From Flavobacterium sp. LHD-80 (GTDB taxonomy: Bacteria > Bacteroidota > Bacteroidia > Flavobacteriales > Flavobacteriaceae): a stretch of 64,000 nucleotides of DNA. The number at the start of each line of letters is the position of its first letter. Position 1 is the first letter of the stretch. The stretch is taken from contig NZ_JAVFVS010000005.1 in assembly GCF_030929605.1 (NCBI RefSeq), positions 248,001-312,000 of the forward strand. The letters are read 5' to 3'. Both the position numbers and the translations under genes were made by a program. This document shows positions 1 to 8,285 of this stretch, piece after piece. The notes beneath the pieces were generated by a model, which worked only from the letters and a program-made list of their open reading frames with translations, did no database searches and had not been told where the DNA came from.

Positions 1-642
1 GGTCAAATCTCCTGCTTCCGGAGTGATGGAAACTTCCTCTGGATCGGCTTGATGATCTAAAAAGTATTTTTTACGGAAAAGCATTTGATAAATACTTTGC
101 TTGTGAGTACCAGGAATAATTTTAAGACCGCCGTTTTCAGGTTGCAAAGTGCTTAAGTGAATCCCCACATTTAGCATCGGATTTAATTTTCCACCATAAA
201 AAATATCTCTCAAACCATCTGTATGCCAGCCCATTTTAGTAAACTTGCTTTCTGGTCCATTGATATAATGATTGAAAACCATTCCGTCTTTTTCTTCAGT
301 TCCCAATCTTGCGCCATCGCCAGCCAATGGCAATAAACCATTAAATCTTGGATCAAGCAAAAGACCGCTTAAAGCTTGATGATGTTGATTGATAAAAGCA
401 AAACGTTGTACAATAGGAGAACCATCTAAATCTTTCCCGTATTTAATAGGAACACCATTTACTTTTTGAAGATCGTTTTCAATCCAATTTTGCTCTACTT
501 GTTTAGAGGCATCAATGATGGATGAAACCGTTTCTGGGTTTATAAATTTTTTGAAATGAATGAAGCCATGTTCGTTAAAAAAAGCAATTTGCTCATTAGT
601 TAATTGCTCAGTAAGGGTAAATGTTTTATAAGAAGATACCAT
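1..642 (-). CDS. Phytanoyl-CoA dioxygenase (PhyH) family protein, partial
   Basis: Reading leftward from an ATG at 642, the frame stays open for 214 codons to the window edge, so the C-terminus is missing. The product begins MVSSYKTFTLTEQL and carries WHTDG, which fits the HxD part of the Fe(II)-binding triad of PhyH-type 2-oxoglutarate dioxygenases. A later stretch, GGLKIIPGTHK, is also typical of the family. The distal His and Arg would lie beyond the window. These enzymes hydroxylate small molecules or acyl-CoAs; the substrate cannot be told here. A six-Cys leader ORF (696-737) and a consensus promoter (810-839) precede it, which hints at control by cysteine or sulfur supply. Confidence 0.85.
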   Translation of the reverse strand, partial: MVSSYKTFTLTEQLTNEQIAFFNEHGFIHFKKFINPETVSSIIDASKQVEQNWIENDLQKVNGVPIKYGKDLDGSPIVQRFAFINQHHQALSGLLLDPRFNGLLPLAGDGARLGTEEKDGMVFNHYINGPESKFTKMGWHTDGLRDIFYGGKLNPMLNVGIHLSTLQPENGGLKIIPGTHKQSIYQMLFRKKYFLDHQADPEEVSITPEAGDLT

Positions 643-695
643 GATAATATGTATTTAATAAATGAAATAATAAGTTTGAAATTTTATCTAAAAGT

Positions 696-737
696 TTAGC
701 AACAGCAACAACAACACATTCGCATGTTTGCCTGCAT
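696..737 (-). CDS. Putative poly-cysteine leader peptide (13 codons)
   Basis: On the minus strand an ATG at 737-735 opens a 13-codon frame, MQANMRMCCCCCC, then TAA at 698-696. The six consecutive Cys codons (TGT TGT TGT TGC TGT TGC) lie directly before the stop, about 54 nt upstream of the PhyH start and about 65 nt downstream of the predicted transcription start. Runs of a codon in a leader peptide are the hallmark of ribosome-mediated attenuation, and Cys-run leaders are known in actinobacteria. No strong terminator hairpin is visible between the leader and PhyH, so the mechanism, if real, may involve translational coupling or Rho. Translation is not proven. Confidence 0.6.
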   Translation of the reverse strand: MQANMRMCCCCCC

Positions 738-809
738 TTGACCTTTAGGAAAATTAAACTCATTTTTTCTTTTATTTGACATACTCTATAGGATTAGTAG
801 AATTTAATA

Positions 810-839
810 CAAACATAATATATATTTTCTCTTTTGCAA
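810..839 (-). promoter_or_regulatory. Flavobacterial consensus promoter for the leader/PhyH transcript
   Basis: On the minus strand TTG (839-837) is followed by exactly 19 nt and then TATGTTTG (817-810). This is an exact match to the TTG-N19-TAnnTTTG promoter of Bacteroidota. Transcription would start near 803, leaving a leader of about 160 nt before PhyH that contains the six-Cys ORF. Confidence 0.75.
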
Positions 840-869
840 AAAATATTTTTTATTTTTTTTCGAAAAAAA

Positions 870-1658
870 TTAAATTTTATAAATCCCAGCTGCCGTTTTT
901 TCAATGAATGCCTTTGGTAGTATACGATTGGCATAAACCGAAATGATATTGGTAAAACCCGGAATAACTTCTGATTTTTTGTTAAACATGGCTTTTACTG
1001 CAATTTTTGCAACTTCATCAGGTTGCATATTAAACTTTTGAGCCATTTTGCTAAGAGCGTCTAAACCAGCTCTTGAAGCAAAACCAGTATCAACCGGACC
1101 TGGACTAAAACAAGTTACTGAAATTGAAGTTTGGGCAAGTTCAAAGCGTAGGGCACGCGTAAATGATAAAACAAAAGCCTTTGTGGCAGAGTAAATAGCT
1201 AATGTAGGTACCGCTTGGTAGGCAGCAGTACTCGATATATTTAAAATATAAGCTTGTTTTTCTTTTGAAAGTATGGGTATTAATAAATGTGAAAGCTCTA
1301 CAATTATATTCATATTAAGTTGCATCATGCCAAGCTGATCGGTTAAAGAAGACTGACTAAAATCGCCCCACACTCCATAACCGGCATTGTTCACTAAAAC
1401 GCCAACTGGATAGTTATTCATTTTTATCCAATCGGTTACTTTTAGTGACGCACCATTAGTAGAAAGATCAATCGATAAAATAGAAGCATTGATGCCGTAT
1501 TTATCCTGAAGATCATCAGATAATGCTTTTAATTCGGCTGCACTTCTTGCAACAAGCAATAGTGGATAACCTTGTTTAGCCAATTCATAAGCTATAGATT
1601 TTCCTATTCCTTTACTGGCGCCAGTTATTAAAGCATATGGTTTGGTTTTTTCGCTCAT
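870..1658 (-). CDS. SDR family NAD(P)-dependent oxidoreductase
   Basis: The 262-residue protein has the classical short-chain dehydrogenase layout. TGASKGIG near residues 13-20 is the dinucleotide-binding loop, LVNNAGYG is the NNAG motif and YSATK is the catalytic YxxxK with the upstream Ser. The length is normal for a classical SDR and there is no signal peptide, so it is cytoplasmic. The C-terminal part (PGFTNIISVYANRILPKAF) resembles SDRs often annotated as DltE-like or ketoacyl reductase-like; the substrate is unknown. A TATATTTG element (1683-1676) lies just upstream, without a good TTG partner. Confidence 0.9.
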   Translation of the reverse strand: MSEKTKPYALITGASKGIGKSIAYELAKQGYPLLLVARSAAELKALSDDLQDKYGINASILSIDLSTNGASLKVTDWIKMNNYPVGVLVNNAGYGVWGDFSQSSLTDQLGMMQLNMNIIVELSHLLIPILSKEKQAYILNISSTAAYQAVPTLAIYSATKAFVLSFTRALRFELAQTSISVTCFSPGPVDTGFASRAGLDALSKMAQKFNMQPDEVAKIAVKAMFNKKSEVIPGFTNIISVYANRILPKAFIEKTAAGIYKI

Positions 1659-1810
1659 TTTAATAATTTAATAATCAAATATAAAGATTAATTGTAATTC
1701 GTTAAACGTTATAAATCGATTGCTTTTAATATTGTTTATCTCTCTATCAAAATTATTACTATTATAAACTTTATAGTTGAAAGAACTAAGAGTCAACGGA
1801 TACTCCACAA

Positions 1811-2131
1811 TCAACTCAAACCCATTTGCTTTTCGCCCCAAATTCGCATTTGATTAATAAATGGCACTAATTCTTTTCCAGTTTCCGAAAGACGATATTC
1901 TACGCGAGGTGGCACTTCTTTATAAACCTTTCTGATTATTAATTTATCAGATTCTAATTCTCTTAAAGTTTGAGTTAGCATTTTGGGCGTTATTCCTTCT
2001 ACAATTCTTTTCAATTCGCCATATCTCATAATACCATCTTTTAAATACCACAAGATTCTTCCTTTGTATTTTCCGCCAATTCTCTGAAACGCATAATCAA
2101 CCGGACAAAATGCAGTTTTAATTATTTTCAT
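1811..2131 (-). CDS. HxlR family winged-helix transcriptional regulator
   Basis: The 106-residue protein matches the HxlR/DUF24 family along its whole length. It has an N-terminal Cys (CPVDYAFQRIGGKYKG), then the core GELKRIVEGITPKMLTQ and a wing region with PPRVEYRLSETGKEL. These are small MarR-like dimeric regulators that often sense electrophiles or oxidants through the N-terminal Cys. The gene is divergent from the NIPSNAP-like gene at 2263, with the promoter region between them, so that gene is the likely target. Confidence 0.9.
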   Translation of the reverse strand: MKIIKTAFCPVDYAFQRIGGKYKGRILWYLKDGIMRYGELKRIVEGITPKMLTQTLRELESDKLIIRKVYKEVPPRVEYRLSETGKELVPFINQMRIWGEKQMGLS

Positions 2132-2206
2132 GATATTTTAAATTATAAATTATTGATAATCAACATTAGTATACTTATTGTATGTAGATTACAAAATTGT
2201 ATCTAC

Positions 2207-2237
2207 TTGCCATAAAGATATCAATTAATTTACTTTG
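2207..2237 (+). promoter_or_regulatory. Probable promoter of the NIPSNAP-like gene
   Basis: TTG (2207-2209) is followed by 20 nt and TTACTTTG (2230-2237), one mismatch from TAnnTTTG. It sits upstream of the ATG at 2263 and inside any longer reading of that gene, which supports 2263 as the true start. It also lies in the divergent interval with the HxlR gene. Confidence 0.5.
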
Positions 2238-2262
2238 TATAAACATTTTAAATAAAAACGAT

Positions 2263-2964
2263 ATGATATATACTGGACAAGAAAGCGCTGAAGATATTAG
2301 TGTGCTGGAAATTCGGAATTATTTGCTAAAGCCAAATTTAGCTGATGAATTCAGCCATTATTTTCACTCAAAATTTGTTGCGCCTATGCACGAATTTGGG
2401 GGCTACACTTTGGGAGAATTCAAAATCGATGCTTCAAATGACCGATTTGTTTGGTTTCGTGGTTTTAAAAACATGCAAACAAGAGTGAAATTTTTAAATG
2501 ACTTTTATTGTGATAGTGCAACTTGGAAAGAACATGGAAAAGATGCAAACGAAATGATGATAAACTCTGATAATGTTTATTTGCTAAAACCATTATATAA
2601 AAATGTAAATCTTCCAACCGATAAATGTTATACGGTTATTGACTTTTACATTTGCAATAACACAATTGAAAAGACAATAAAGTTATTTGATACGGAGTAC
2701 ATTCCATTTCTAAAAACCATCAATGTTACTGATATTTCTTTTTGGGTAAGTGAAATGGCCGAAAATGATTTTCCTAAACTACCAGTTTTTCAAGATAAAA
2801 ACCTGATTGTTGCCATAACTAATTACAAAGACAAAAGTGAATTTGAAGCAAAACAAACGGAAATAAACCATATGCCATCTGCATTAAATTTCTCAATGTT
2901 GGGATTGATAACCGTACATAATAAATTACTGCTTATCAACCAAAACAATTTACCCACAAAATAA
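2263..2964 (+). CDS. NIPSNAP-like family protein
   Basis: From the ATG at 2263 the product is 233 residues. The N-terminal part (ISVLEIRNYLLKP, VWFRGFKNMQTR, ANEMMINSDNVYLLKP) matches NIPSNAP-type dimeric alpha-beta barrel domains, and the second half looks like a diverged repeat of the same fold. The frame is open upstream to 2197, but that stretch is hydrophobic, lacks an ATG and overlaps the predicted promoter, so the later start is preferred. The biochemical role is unknown. It is divergent from the HxlR regulator, the usual arrangement for a regulator and its target. Confidence 0.75.
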   Translation: MIYTGQESAEDISVLEIRNYLLKPNLADEFSHYFHSKFVAPMHEFGGYTLGEFKIDASNDRFVWFRGFKNMQTRVKFLNDFYCDSATWKEHGKDANEMMINSDNVYLLKPLYKNVNLPTDKCYTVIDFYICNNTIEKTIKLFDTEYIPFLKTINVTDISFWVSEMAENDFPKLPVFQDKNLIVAITNYKDKSEFEAKQTEINHMPSALNFSMLGLITVHNKLLLINQNNLPTK

Positions 2965-3120
2965 AAATCATTCAGCTTAAATATCTAACTTAGAGGGAGT
3001 GAAAATTCGACAATCTTCCAAGAAAATCATATAAAATAATTAATCGTCTTACGAAGTACTTTTAAGATAATCTAATAACAGAATTAGATTTCATTTAGTA
3101 AACTATTTAAATTGATTAAT

Positions 3121-3408
3121 ATGAGACACGAAAATTATATGCTCGAAGAATTTGCAGGTGAAATGAATTCGTATGAAGAACAACTTCTATTAAATTATGA
3201 TGGAAATTTTGAAGATGATTTCGCAAATAGACTGAAAGCTTCCAACCATTATAATCTAGAACTTGGTGAACTGGAAGAGGATCTTGAATATGATTTTGAT
3301 TCTGAATATGACGAAAACGACTGGGAAGAAGAAGATTCAGAGGGAAATCTGGCTGGCGAATATGACGTAAATGAAGAAAAACCTGGAAGTTTTGAAATGA
3401 TCAGCTAA
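3121..3408 (+). CDS. Small highly acidic hypothetical protein
   Basis: The ATG at 3121 gives a 95-residue protein, very rich in Asp and Glu, with runs such as ELEEDLEYDFDSEYDEND. It has no signal peptide, membrane segment or recognisable domain. It ends 11 bases before the start of the lipoprotein gene at 3420, so the two are probably co-transcribed. The composition is extreme but the frame is free of stops and well placed, so it is likely a real gene. Function is unknown; acidic proteins of this kind may bind cations or basic partners. Confidence 0.6.
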   Translation: MRHENYMLEEFAGEMNSYEEQLLLNYDGNFEDDFANRLKASNHYNLELGELEEDLEYDFDSEYDENDWEEEDSEGNLAGEYDVNEEKPGSFEMIS

Positions 3409-3419
3409 AAAATATCGTT

Positions 3420-3881
3420 ATGAAAAATTTGTTTATACTGCTACTATTATCCCTCTCCTTTTTTTCATGTGAACAAAAGAAAAACAATGCCATTACATTC
3501 GCCCCTTCAGCTCCTATTGTTAAAGAGGAAAAGAAACAAGAGAACATACAAGAAAGCGATACTATCTTTATGAATTTTAAAGATGATGAAAATGCATTTA
3601 CAGCTGAAAGTCGCTTAGATTCTCTACATTCAAAAGTATATATCAAATTTAAAAATGACGATTTGGGCGAATTAAAAGCTGAAATTCTCCCAGCAGACGG
3701 AAAAGGAAACATTCGTTTCAACCAAATTCTTTTTCCCGATAAAACTTCAGATGGTCCTTTTGGAATGGATTTGAAAATGCCACTTAAACAAAAAGGAAAT
3801 TATATTTTAATAATCGGACATTCTTTAATGGCTGACAATCCTTACTATGGTAAATTCAATGTAAAATTGGAAATCAAATAA
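3420..3881 (+). CDS. Small lipoprotein of unknown function
   Basis: The 153-residue product begins MKNLFILLLLSLSFFSCEQKK, a lipoprotein signal with the acylated Cys at residue 17. A charged linker follows (EEKKQENIQESD), then a compact beta-rich domain of about 110 residues (FGMDLKMPLKQKGNYILIIGHS). It probably faces the periplasm or the cell surface. It follows the acidic protein gene closely, which suggests a two-gene transcript. I do not recognise the domain. Confidence 0.75.
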   Translation: MKNLFILLLLSLSFFSCEQKKNNAITFAPSAPIVKEEKKQENIQESDTIFMNFKDDENAFTAESRLDSLHSKVYIKFKNDDLGELKAEILPADGKGNIRFNQILFPDKTSDGPFGMDLKMPLKQKGNYILIIGHSLMADNPYYGKFNVKLEIK

Positions 3882-4285
3882 TAATTATTGATCTGCGCCA
3901 TTGCAGATAAAAATTTCTAAACTCTCACAGAATAATACAACCAAATCTAAACTTCATCATCGCCGACAAAAACTCTTCTGTCAACGATGCATTGCTATTT
4001 CATTTCAAGCTTAAAAAATACTGCTGTTTTCTGCTTTTACTATTCTCACCTCTTGAAATAAGTATATTAAATACACTTAAAAAGTATCACAATATACCCC
4101 AAAAGTGAACTATTTTACTCCTAATCTTTCAGCATTTTTCGCTAACTTAGCGCTCTGTATTTTAAAATGTAAGATTAAAATAAACTTTGTTTTGCTGCAA
4201 AACATTGAATGAAAAAGAATTACCATCCTTTCTCCTACTTTTTGCTGCAAAAACATTCTTCTAATAATTTAGTTAATTGAAAACT
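3882..4285. other. Intergenic region upstream of gnd
   Basis: This 404-base AT-rich stretch holds no credible gene. Its only clear features are the two perfect palindromes at 4189-4203 and 4239-4253, listed separately. A weak AAACTTTG (4183-4190 area) resembles a -7 element but has no TTG partner at the right distance. Confidence 0.6.
4189..4253. promoter_or_regulatory. Paired palindromic sites upstream of gnd-zwf-pgl
   Basis: Two perfect 15-bp palindromes share the core TTTTGCTGCAAAA. They are GTTTTGCTGCAAAAC at 4189-4203 and TTTTTGCTGCAAAAA at 4239-4253. Their centres (4196 and 4246) are exactly 50 bp apart and both are followed by ACATT or CATT. Such a pair close to a start codon (4286) looks like an operator for a dimeric regulator, perhaps of sugar metabolism. 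No regulator gene is adjacent. Confidence 0.55.
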
Positions 4286-5695
4286 ATGAGCAAATTTGAT
4301 TTTGGAATTGTAGGACTCGGTGTAATGGGCCGTAACTTACTTTTAAATATCGCCAGCCATAACTTTGCGGCTGCAGGTTTAGACTTAGACACTGAAAAAG
4401 TCAACTCTCTTCAACAAGAAGCTGACGAAAACCAAACAATTGAAGCAACAACAGATGTAAAACATTTCGTTGAGCTTATTCAACAACCAAGAGCAATTAT
4501 GCTATTAGTTCCTGCCGGAAAACCGGTTGACAGTGCTATTGCAAGCTTACTTCCTCATTTAGATAAAGGAGATATTATTATCGACGGTGGAAACACTTAT
4601 TTTACTGATACTGATAGAAGATTTTTAGAATTATCAGAAAAAGGAATTCATTTCTTCGGAATGGGAATTTCTGGCGGTGAAAAAGGAGCTCGTTTTGGTC
4701 CTGCAATGATGCCGGGCGGTGATCAAAAAGCATACGAAAGACTTCGTCCAATTTTTGAGGCAATTGCTGCAAAAGTTGACGGTGAACCTTGCGTAGAATA
4801 TCTTGGAAATGGTTCTGCTGGAAACTATGTAAAAATGGTTCACAACGGAATTGAATATGGAATTATGCAGTTGATTTCTGAGATCTATGACTTAATGAAA
4901 AGAGGTTATAATCTTGATGACAACACGATTCAGAAAACTTTTGAAGAGTGGAATCAGACGCATGATTTGAAATCATACCTAATTGAAATCACTGGAAAAA
5001 TCCTAAAACAGCAAGATGAAGACGGAAGTCTTTTAATCAATAAAATATCTGATTGGGCAAGATCAAAAGGTACAGGAAAATGGACTTCGCAAAACGCAAT
5101 GGATTTGCAAGTTCCAGTTCCAACTATCGACGCCGCAGTTAACATGCGCGATATGTCTAAAACCAAACCAGAAAGAATTGAAGCTGCTAAAAACTTAGTT
5201 TGGAATGCTGATAACGGAAATGTAAATACGAGCGAAGCAATTGCGGCATTAAAATCGGCTTTATATTTTTCTATCGTTGTGACGTATGCACAAGGGTTGG
5301 CACAACTTCACACGGCTTCAAAAGAATACAACTACGGATTAAATTTAGAAACTGTTGCCAAAATCTGGCGTGGTGGCTGTATTATTCGTGCTACAATTTT
5401 AGAAGATTTCAGAAAAGCGTATGTAGCAAAAACAGATTTGCCAAACTTGCTTTTAGATGCTGGAATCGCTTCAAAATTATCAGAAAACCAAGCAGGAATG
5501 CGAGCTGTTATTCAGTTTGCTGTTCAAAAAGGTTTGCCTGTATCAGGATTAATGAATTCGCTGTCCTATTTTGATGCTTATAGATCTGCAAATCTTCCAA
5601 CAAACTTAATTCAGGCGCAACGTGATTATTTCGGGGCACATACCTACGAACGTATTGACAAAGAAGGAGTTTTCCACACGCAATGGCCTGAATAA
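4286..5695 (+). CDS. gnd: 6-phosphogluconate dehydrogenase, decarboxylating
   Basis: The enzyme oxidises 6-phosphogluconate to ribulose 5-phosphate and CO2, making NADPH. From the ATG at 4286 it is 469 residues, the usual length. GIVGLGVMGRNLLLN is the Rossmann dinucleotide loop, IIDGGNTYF and GISGGEKGARFGPAMMPGG are family signatures, and KMVHNGIEYG carries the catalytic Lys region. The C-terminal part includes YFGAHTYERID. An in-frame TTG three codons earlier is a less likely start. It is the first gene of gnd-zwf-pgl, 26 bases before zwf. Confidence 0.97.
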   Translation: MSKFDFGIVGLGVMGRNLLLNIASHNFAAAGLDLDTEKVNSLQQEADENQTIEATTDVKHFVELIQQPRAIMLLVPAGKPVDSAIASLLPHLDKGDIIIDGGNTYFTDTDRRFLELSEKGIHFFGMGISGGEKGARFGPAMMPGGDQKAYERLRPIFEAIAAKVDGEPCVEYLGNGSAGNYVKMVHNGIEYGIMQLISEIYDLMKRGYNLDDNTIQKTFEEWNQTHDLKSYLIEITGKILKQQDEDGSLLINKISDWARSKGTGKWTSQNAMDLQVPVPTIDAAVNMRDMSKTKPERIEAAKNLVWNADNGNVNTSEAIAALKSALYFSIVVTYAQGLAQLHTASKEYNYGLNLETVAKIWRGGCIIRATILEDFRKAYVAKTDLPNLLLDAGIASKLSENQAGMRAVIQFAVQKGLPVSGLMNSLSYFDAYRSANLPTNLIQAQRDYFGAHTYERIDKEGVFHTQWPE

Positions 5696-5721
5696 CAAAA
5701 TAAAAACAACACAACTACACA

Positions 5722-7248
5722 ATGACTAAAAATAAAAATATAAATCCAACGATTATTGTAATTTTTGGAGGAACCGGAGATCTGGCAAAGAGAAAGCTCT
5801 TTCCCGCATTTCAAAATCTGTATCTTGACAGGCGTATGTCTGAGAAGTTTCAGATTATTGCTCTTGGAAGAGCAGAAAAAACAAATGAGGATTTTCGCAA
5901 TTATGTGGCAGAAAATCTAAATGTCTTTTCAAGAAAAAAAGAGATTGATGCAGAGACGCAAAAATTTCTTTCACACATAACGTATCACAGTCTTGATATT
6001 GACAAAGAAGAATCCTACCAAGGTTTAAATGAAAAGATCAACAATTTTGATCTGGCATTTGGAGAACGTGCCAATCGTCTTTTCTATCTTTCGATTACGC
6101 CTTCTTTTATCTCGACGATTTCGAGCAATATCAAAAAAATCGGACTTGCAGCTAATCCTAAACAAGACCGTATTATTATTGAAAAGCCTTTTGGTTACGA
6201 TAAAACGTCAGCAATTGCATTAAATGAAATGCTTTCGCAGACTTTTAAAGAAGAACAGATTTACAGAATCGACCATTATTTAGGAAAAGAAACGGTTCAA
6301 AATATTTTGGCTTTCCGTTTTGGAAATTCGATGTTTGAACCTTTGTGGAGCCGTAATTTTATTGATTTTGTCCAAATTACCGTAGCCGAGGAAGTCGGAG
6401 TTGAAGAACGCGGCGGTTTTTATGAAGGCGTTGGTGCTTTAAAAGACATGATTCAAAACCATTTGTTTCAGATTCTATGTATGACGGCCATGGAAGCGCC
6501 AGCTTCATTAGCAGCAGATGATATTAGAAATCGTAAAGCCGATGTTTTAAAATCGATTCGCCGTATCAAGCCTGATGAAGTTGATCATTACATTGTTAGA
6601 GGTCAATATGGTGAAGGTGAAATAAAAGGAACTCCTGTTCCAGGATATCGTCAGGATAAAGGAATTGCGCCAGATTCTAATACAGAAACCTATGTCGCAA
6701 TGAAAATTTATCTGGATAACTGGAGATGGCAGGGAATTCCGTTCTATCTGCGTTCTGGAAAAAGAATGGAAGAAAAACAATCTTCTATTATTATTCAGTT
6801 TAAACCAGTGCCACATTCTTCATTTTCATATGGAAAAGGAGGAATGACTCCAAACCGACTGATTATCAACATTCAGCCGTCTATGGATATCAAATTGCAG
6901 TTTATGACCAAGAAACCTGGTTTATCAATGTCGCTGCGACCAGCTGAAATGGTATTTGATTATTTTGAATGCTCTACGATGTCGCCAGAAGCTTATGAAA
7001 CTTTATTAGCAGATGCTTTGGCAGGAGACCCTACACTATTTATGCGTTGGGATCAGGTAGAAGAAGCCTGGGATGCTATTGATACGATTCAGCAAGTATG
7101 GAAAACTACTGCTCCAACTAATTTCCCAAATTACAAAGCAGGAAGCTGGGGACCAGAAGAAGCAGACGAATTATTAGCGCGTCAAGGCCACAAATGGATT
7201 CCGAATACACAAACAAAACAAGAAGTTTTAGATGATACAGATTTATAA
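5722..7248 (+). CDS. zwf: Glucose-6-phosphate 1-dehydrogenase
   Basis: The enzyme oxidises glucose 6-phosphate to 6-phosphogluconolactone with NADP+, the entry step of the oxidative pentose phosphate pathway. At 508 residues it has the normal length. FGGTGDLAKRKLFPA near residues 15-29 is the nucleotide-binding loop, IIEKPFGYD is a family signature and RIDHYLGKE is the active-site motif with the catalytic His. The gene overlaps the start of pgl by 17 bases, which suggests translational coupling. Confidence 0.97.
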   Translation: MTKNKNINPTIIVIFGGTGDLAKRKLFPAFQNLYLDRRMSEKFQIIALGRAEKTNEDFRNYVAENLNVFSRKKEIDAETQKFLSHITYHSLDIDKEESYQGLNEKINNFDLAFGERANRLFYLSITPSFISTISSNIKKIGLAANPKQDRIIIEKPFGYDKTSAIALNEMLSQTFKEEQIYRIDHYLGKETVQNILAFRFGNSMFEPLWSRNFIDFVQITVAEEVGVEERGGFYEGVGALKDMIQNHLFQILCMTAMEAPASLAADDIRNRKADVLKSIRRIKPDEVDHYIVRGQYGEGEIKGTPVPGYRQDKGIAPDSNTETYVAMKIYLDNWRWQGIPFYLRSGKRMEEKQSSIIIQFKPVPHSSFSYGKGGMTPNRLIINIQPSMDIKLQFMTKKPGLSMSLRPAEMVFDYFECSTMSPEAYETLLADALAGDPTLFMRWDQVEEAWDAIDTIQQVWKTTAPTNFPNYKAGSWGPEEADELLARQGHKWIPNTQTKQEVLDDTDL

Positions 7249-7948
7249 TAATACAGAAGAAATTAATATGGCTGCTACCAATCTATTTGTAGAAGCAGCA
7301 CAAAAAGCAATTGCCGAAAAAGGCAAATTTACCGCTGTACTTACCGGAGGTTCTTCACCAGCTGGGATTTACAAATTATTAGCTTCTGATGATTACAAAA
7401 ATAAAATAGACTGGAGCAAAGTTTTCATATTTTGGGGAGACGAAAGATGGGTGCCTCTTAATGATGATTTGAGCAATGCAAAAATGTCTTACAGTACTTT
7501 ATTAAGCCACGTTCCTATTCCGCAGGAAAACATCTTTGAAATGTATAAAGATGGCGTAACTCCAGGAGATTATGCAGTGGAATATGAAAAATCAATCAGA
7601 ACTGTTCTTGGTGAAGAAGGGAAATTTGACCTAATCTTATTAGGAATGGGAGATGACGGACACACGGCTTCTCTTTTCCCTGGCGAAGCAGTTTTAGAAG
7701 AACAAAACAAATGGGTTGATGCTTATTATTTAGCGCCTCAAAAAATGCACCGCATTACACTTACTGCACCATTAATCAATAAAGCTAAAAAGATTGTTGT
7801 TGTTGCTTTTGGAGAAAAAAAAATTAACGCTTTGAAAGAAGTAACTACAGGAGAATACAATCCAACGCTTTACCCAATGCAATTGATCAAACCAGTTTCT
7901 GGCGAATTATTGTTTTTGGTTGATAAAGTTGCTGCCGGAACGAATTAG
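7232..7948 (+). CDS. pgl: 6-phosphogluconolactonase
   Basis: The enzyme hydrolyses 6-phosphogluconolactone to 6-phosphogluconate, linking zwf and gnd. The 238-residue protein has AVLTGGSSPAGIY near the N-terminus, GDERWVPLND and GMGDDGHTASLFPG, the signatures of the DevB-type lactonase fold. The ATG at 7232 lies inside the end of zwf in another frame. A strong terminator (7970-8005) follows, so this closes the three-gene operon. Confidence 0.97.
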   Translation: MIQIYNNTEEINMAATNLFVEAAQKAIAEKGKFTAVLTGGSSPAGIYKLLASDDYKNKIDWSKVFIFWGDERWVPLNDDLSNAKMSYSTLLSHVPIPQENIFEMYKDGVTPGDYAVEYEKSIRTVLGEEGKFDLILLGMGDDGHTASLFPGEAVLEEQNKWVDAYYLAPQKMHRITLTAPLINKAKKIVVVAFGEKKINALKEVTTGEYNPTLYPMQLIKPVSGELLFLVDKVAAGTN

Positions 7949-7969
7949 AAATTATTTTATATTGATAAT

Positions 7970-8005
7970 AAAAGGTTTATGCTGAAAAGTATAAACCTTT
8001 TTTTT
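7970..8005 (+). terminator. Rho-independent terminator of gnd-zwf-pgl
   Basis: AAAGGTTTAT (7971-7980) pairs with ATAAACCTTT (7991-8000) around a 10-nt loop, followed by a T-run to 8005. Confidence 0.9.
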
Positions 8006-8012
8006 GCTTTAA

Positions 8013-8117
8013 TTTTTCACGCAGATTTTAAAAAAGATTTAAGCAGATAAACGCAGATTTTTAATTAATTTAATCTGCTTAGATCGGCCTAAATATGCAA
8101 AATCTGCGTGAAAAAAA
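8013..8117. repeat. REP-like inverted-repeat element
   Basis: The outer arms TTTTTCACGCAGATTTT (8013-8029) and AAAATCTGCGTGAAAAA (8099-8115) are a perfect 17-bp inverted repeat. A second, inner pair (AGATTTAAGCAGAT near 8034-8047 and ATCTGCTTAGATC near 8073-8085) and a further CGCAGATTTT copy lie between. It has no coding capacity. The form matches dispersed non-coding palindromic elements seen in Flavobacterium genomes; the copy number cannot be judged from one window. Confidence 0.75.
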
Positions 8118-8285
8118 CTCGGCAAAAATAACTTATCACATTGAAAAAAAATTATTTACAAAAACATATTTATTTTTTTTATACTTTTACCTAAGAGACT
8201 CATATTCAATTTGATAGATTATTTATCCGAGTTTTATTCCCCCAAGCTTTTACACGAATTATATAACTGCAAATACATTTTTGAG

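Noticed and set aside
2197..2262. N-terminal extension of the NIPSNAP-like gene
   Set aside because: It begins without an ATG and overlaps the predicted promoter; the ATG at 2263 is the better start.
3401..3721. A 106-codon minus-strand frame over the lipoprotein gene
   Set aside because: The plus-strand lipoprotein has a clear signal and acylation Cys; the opposite frame is Ser/Phe-rich and featureless.
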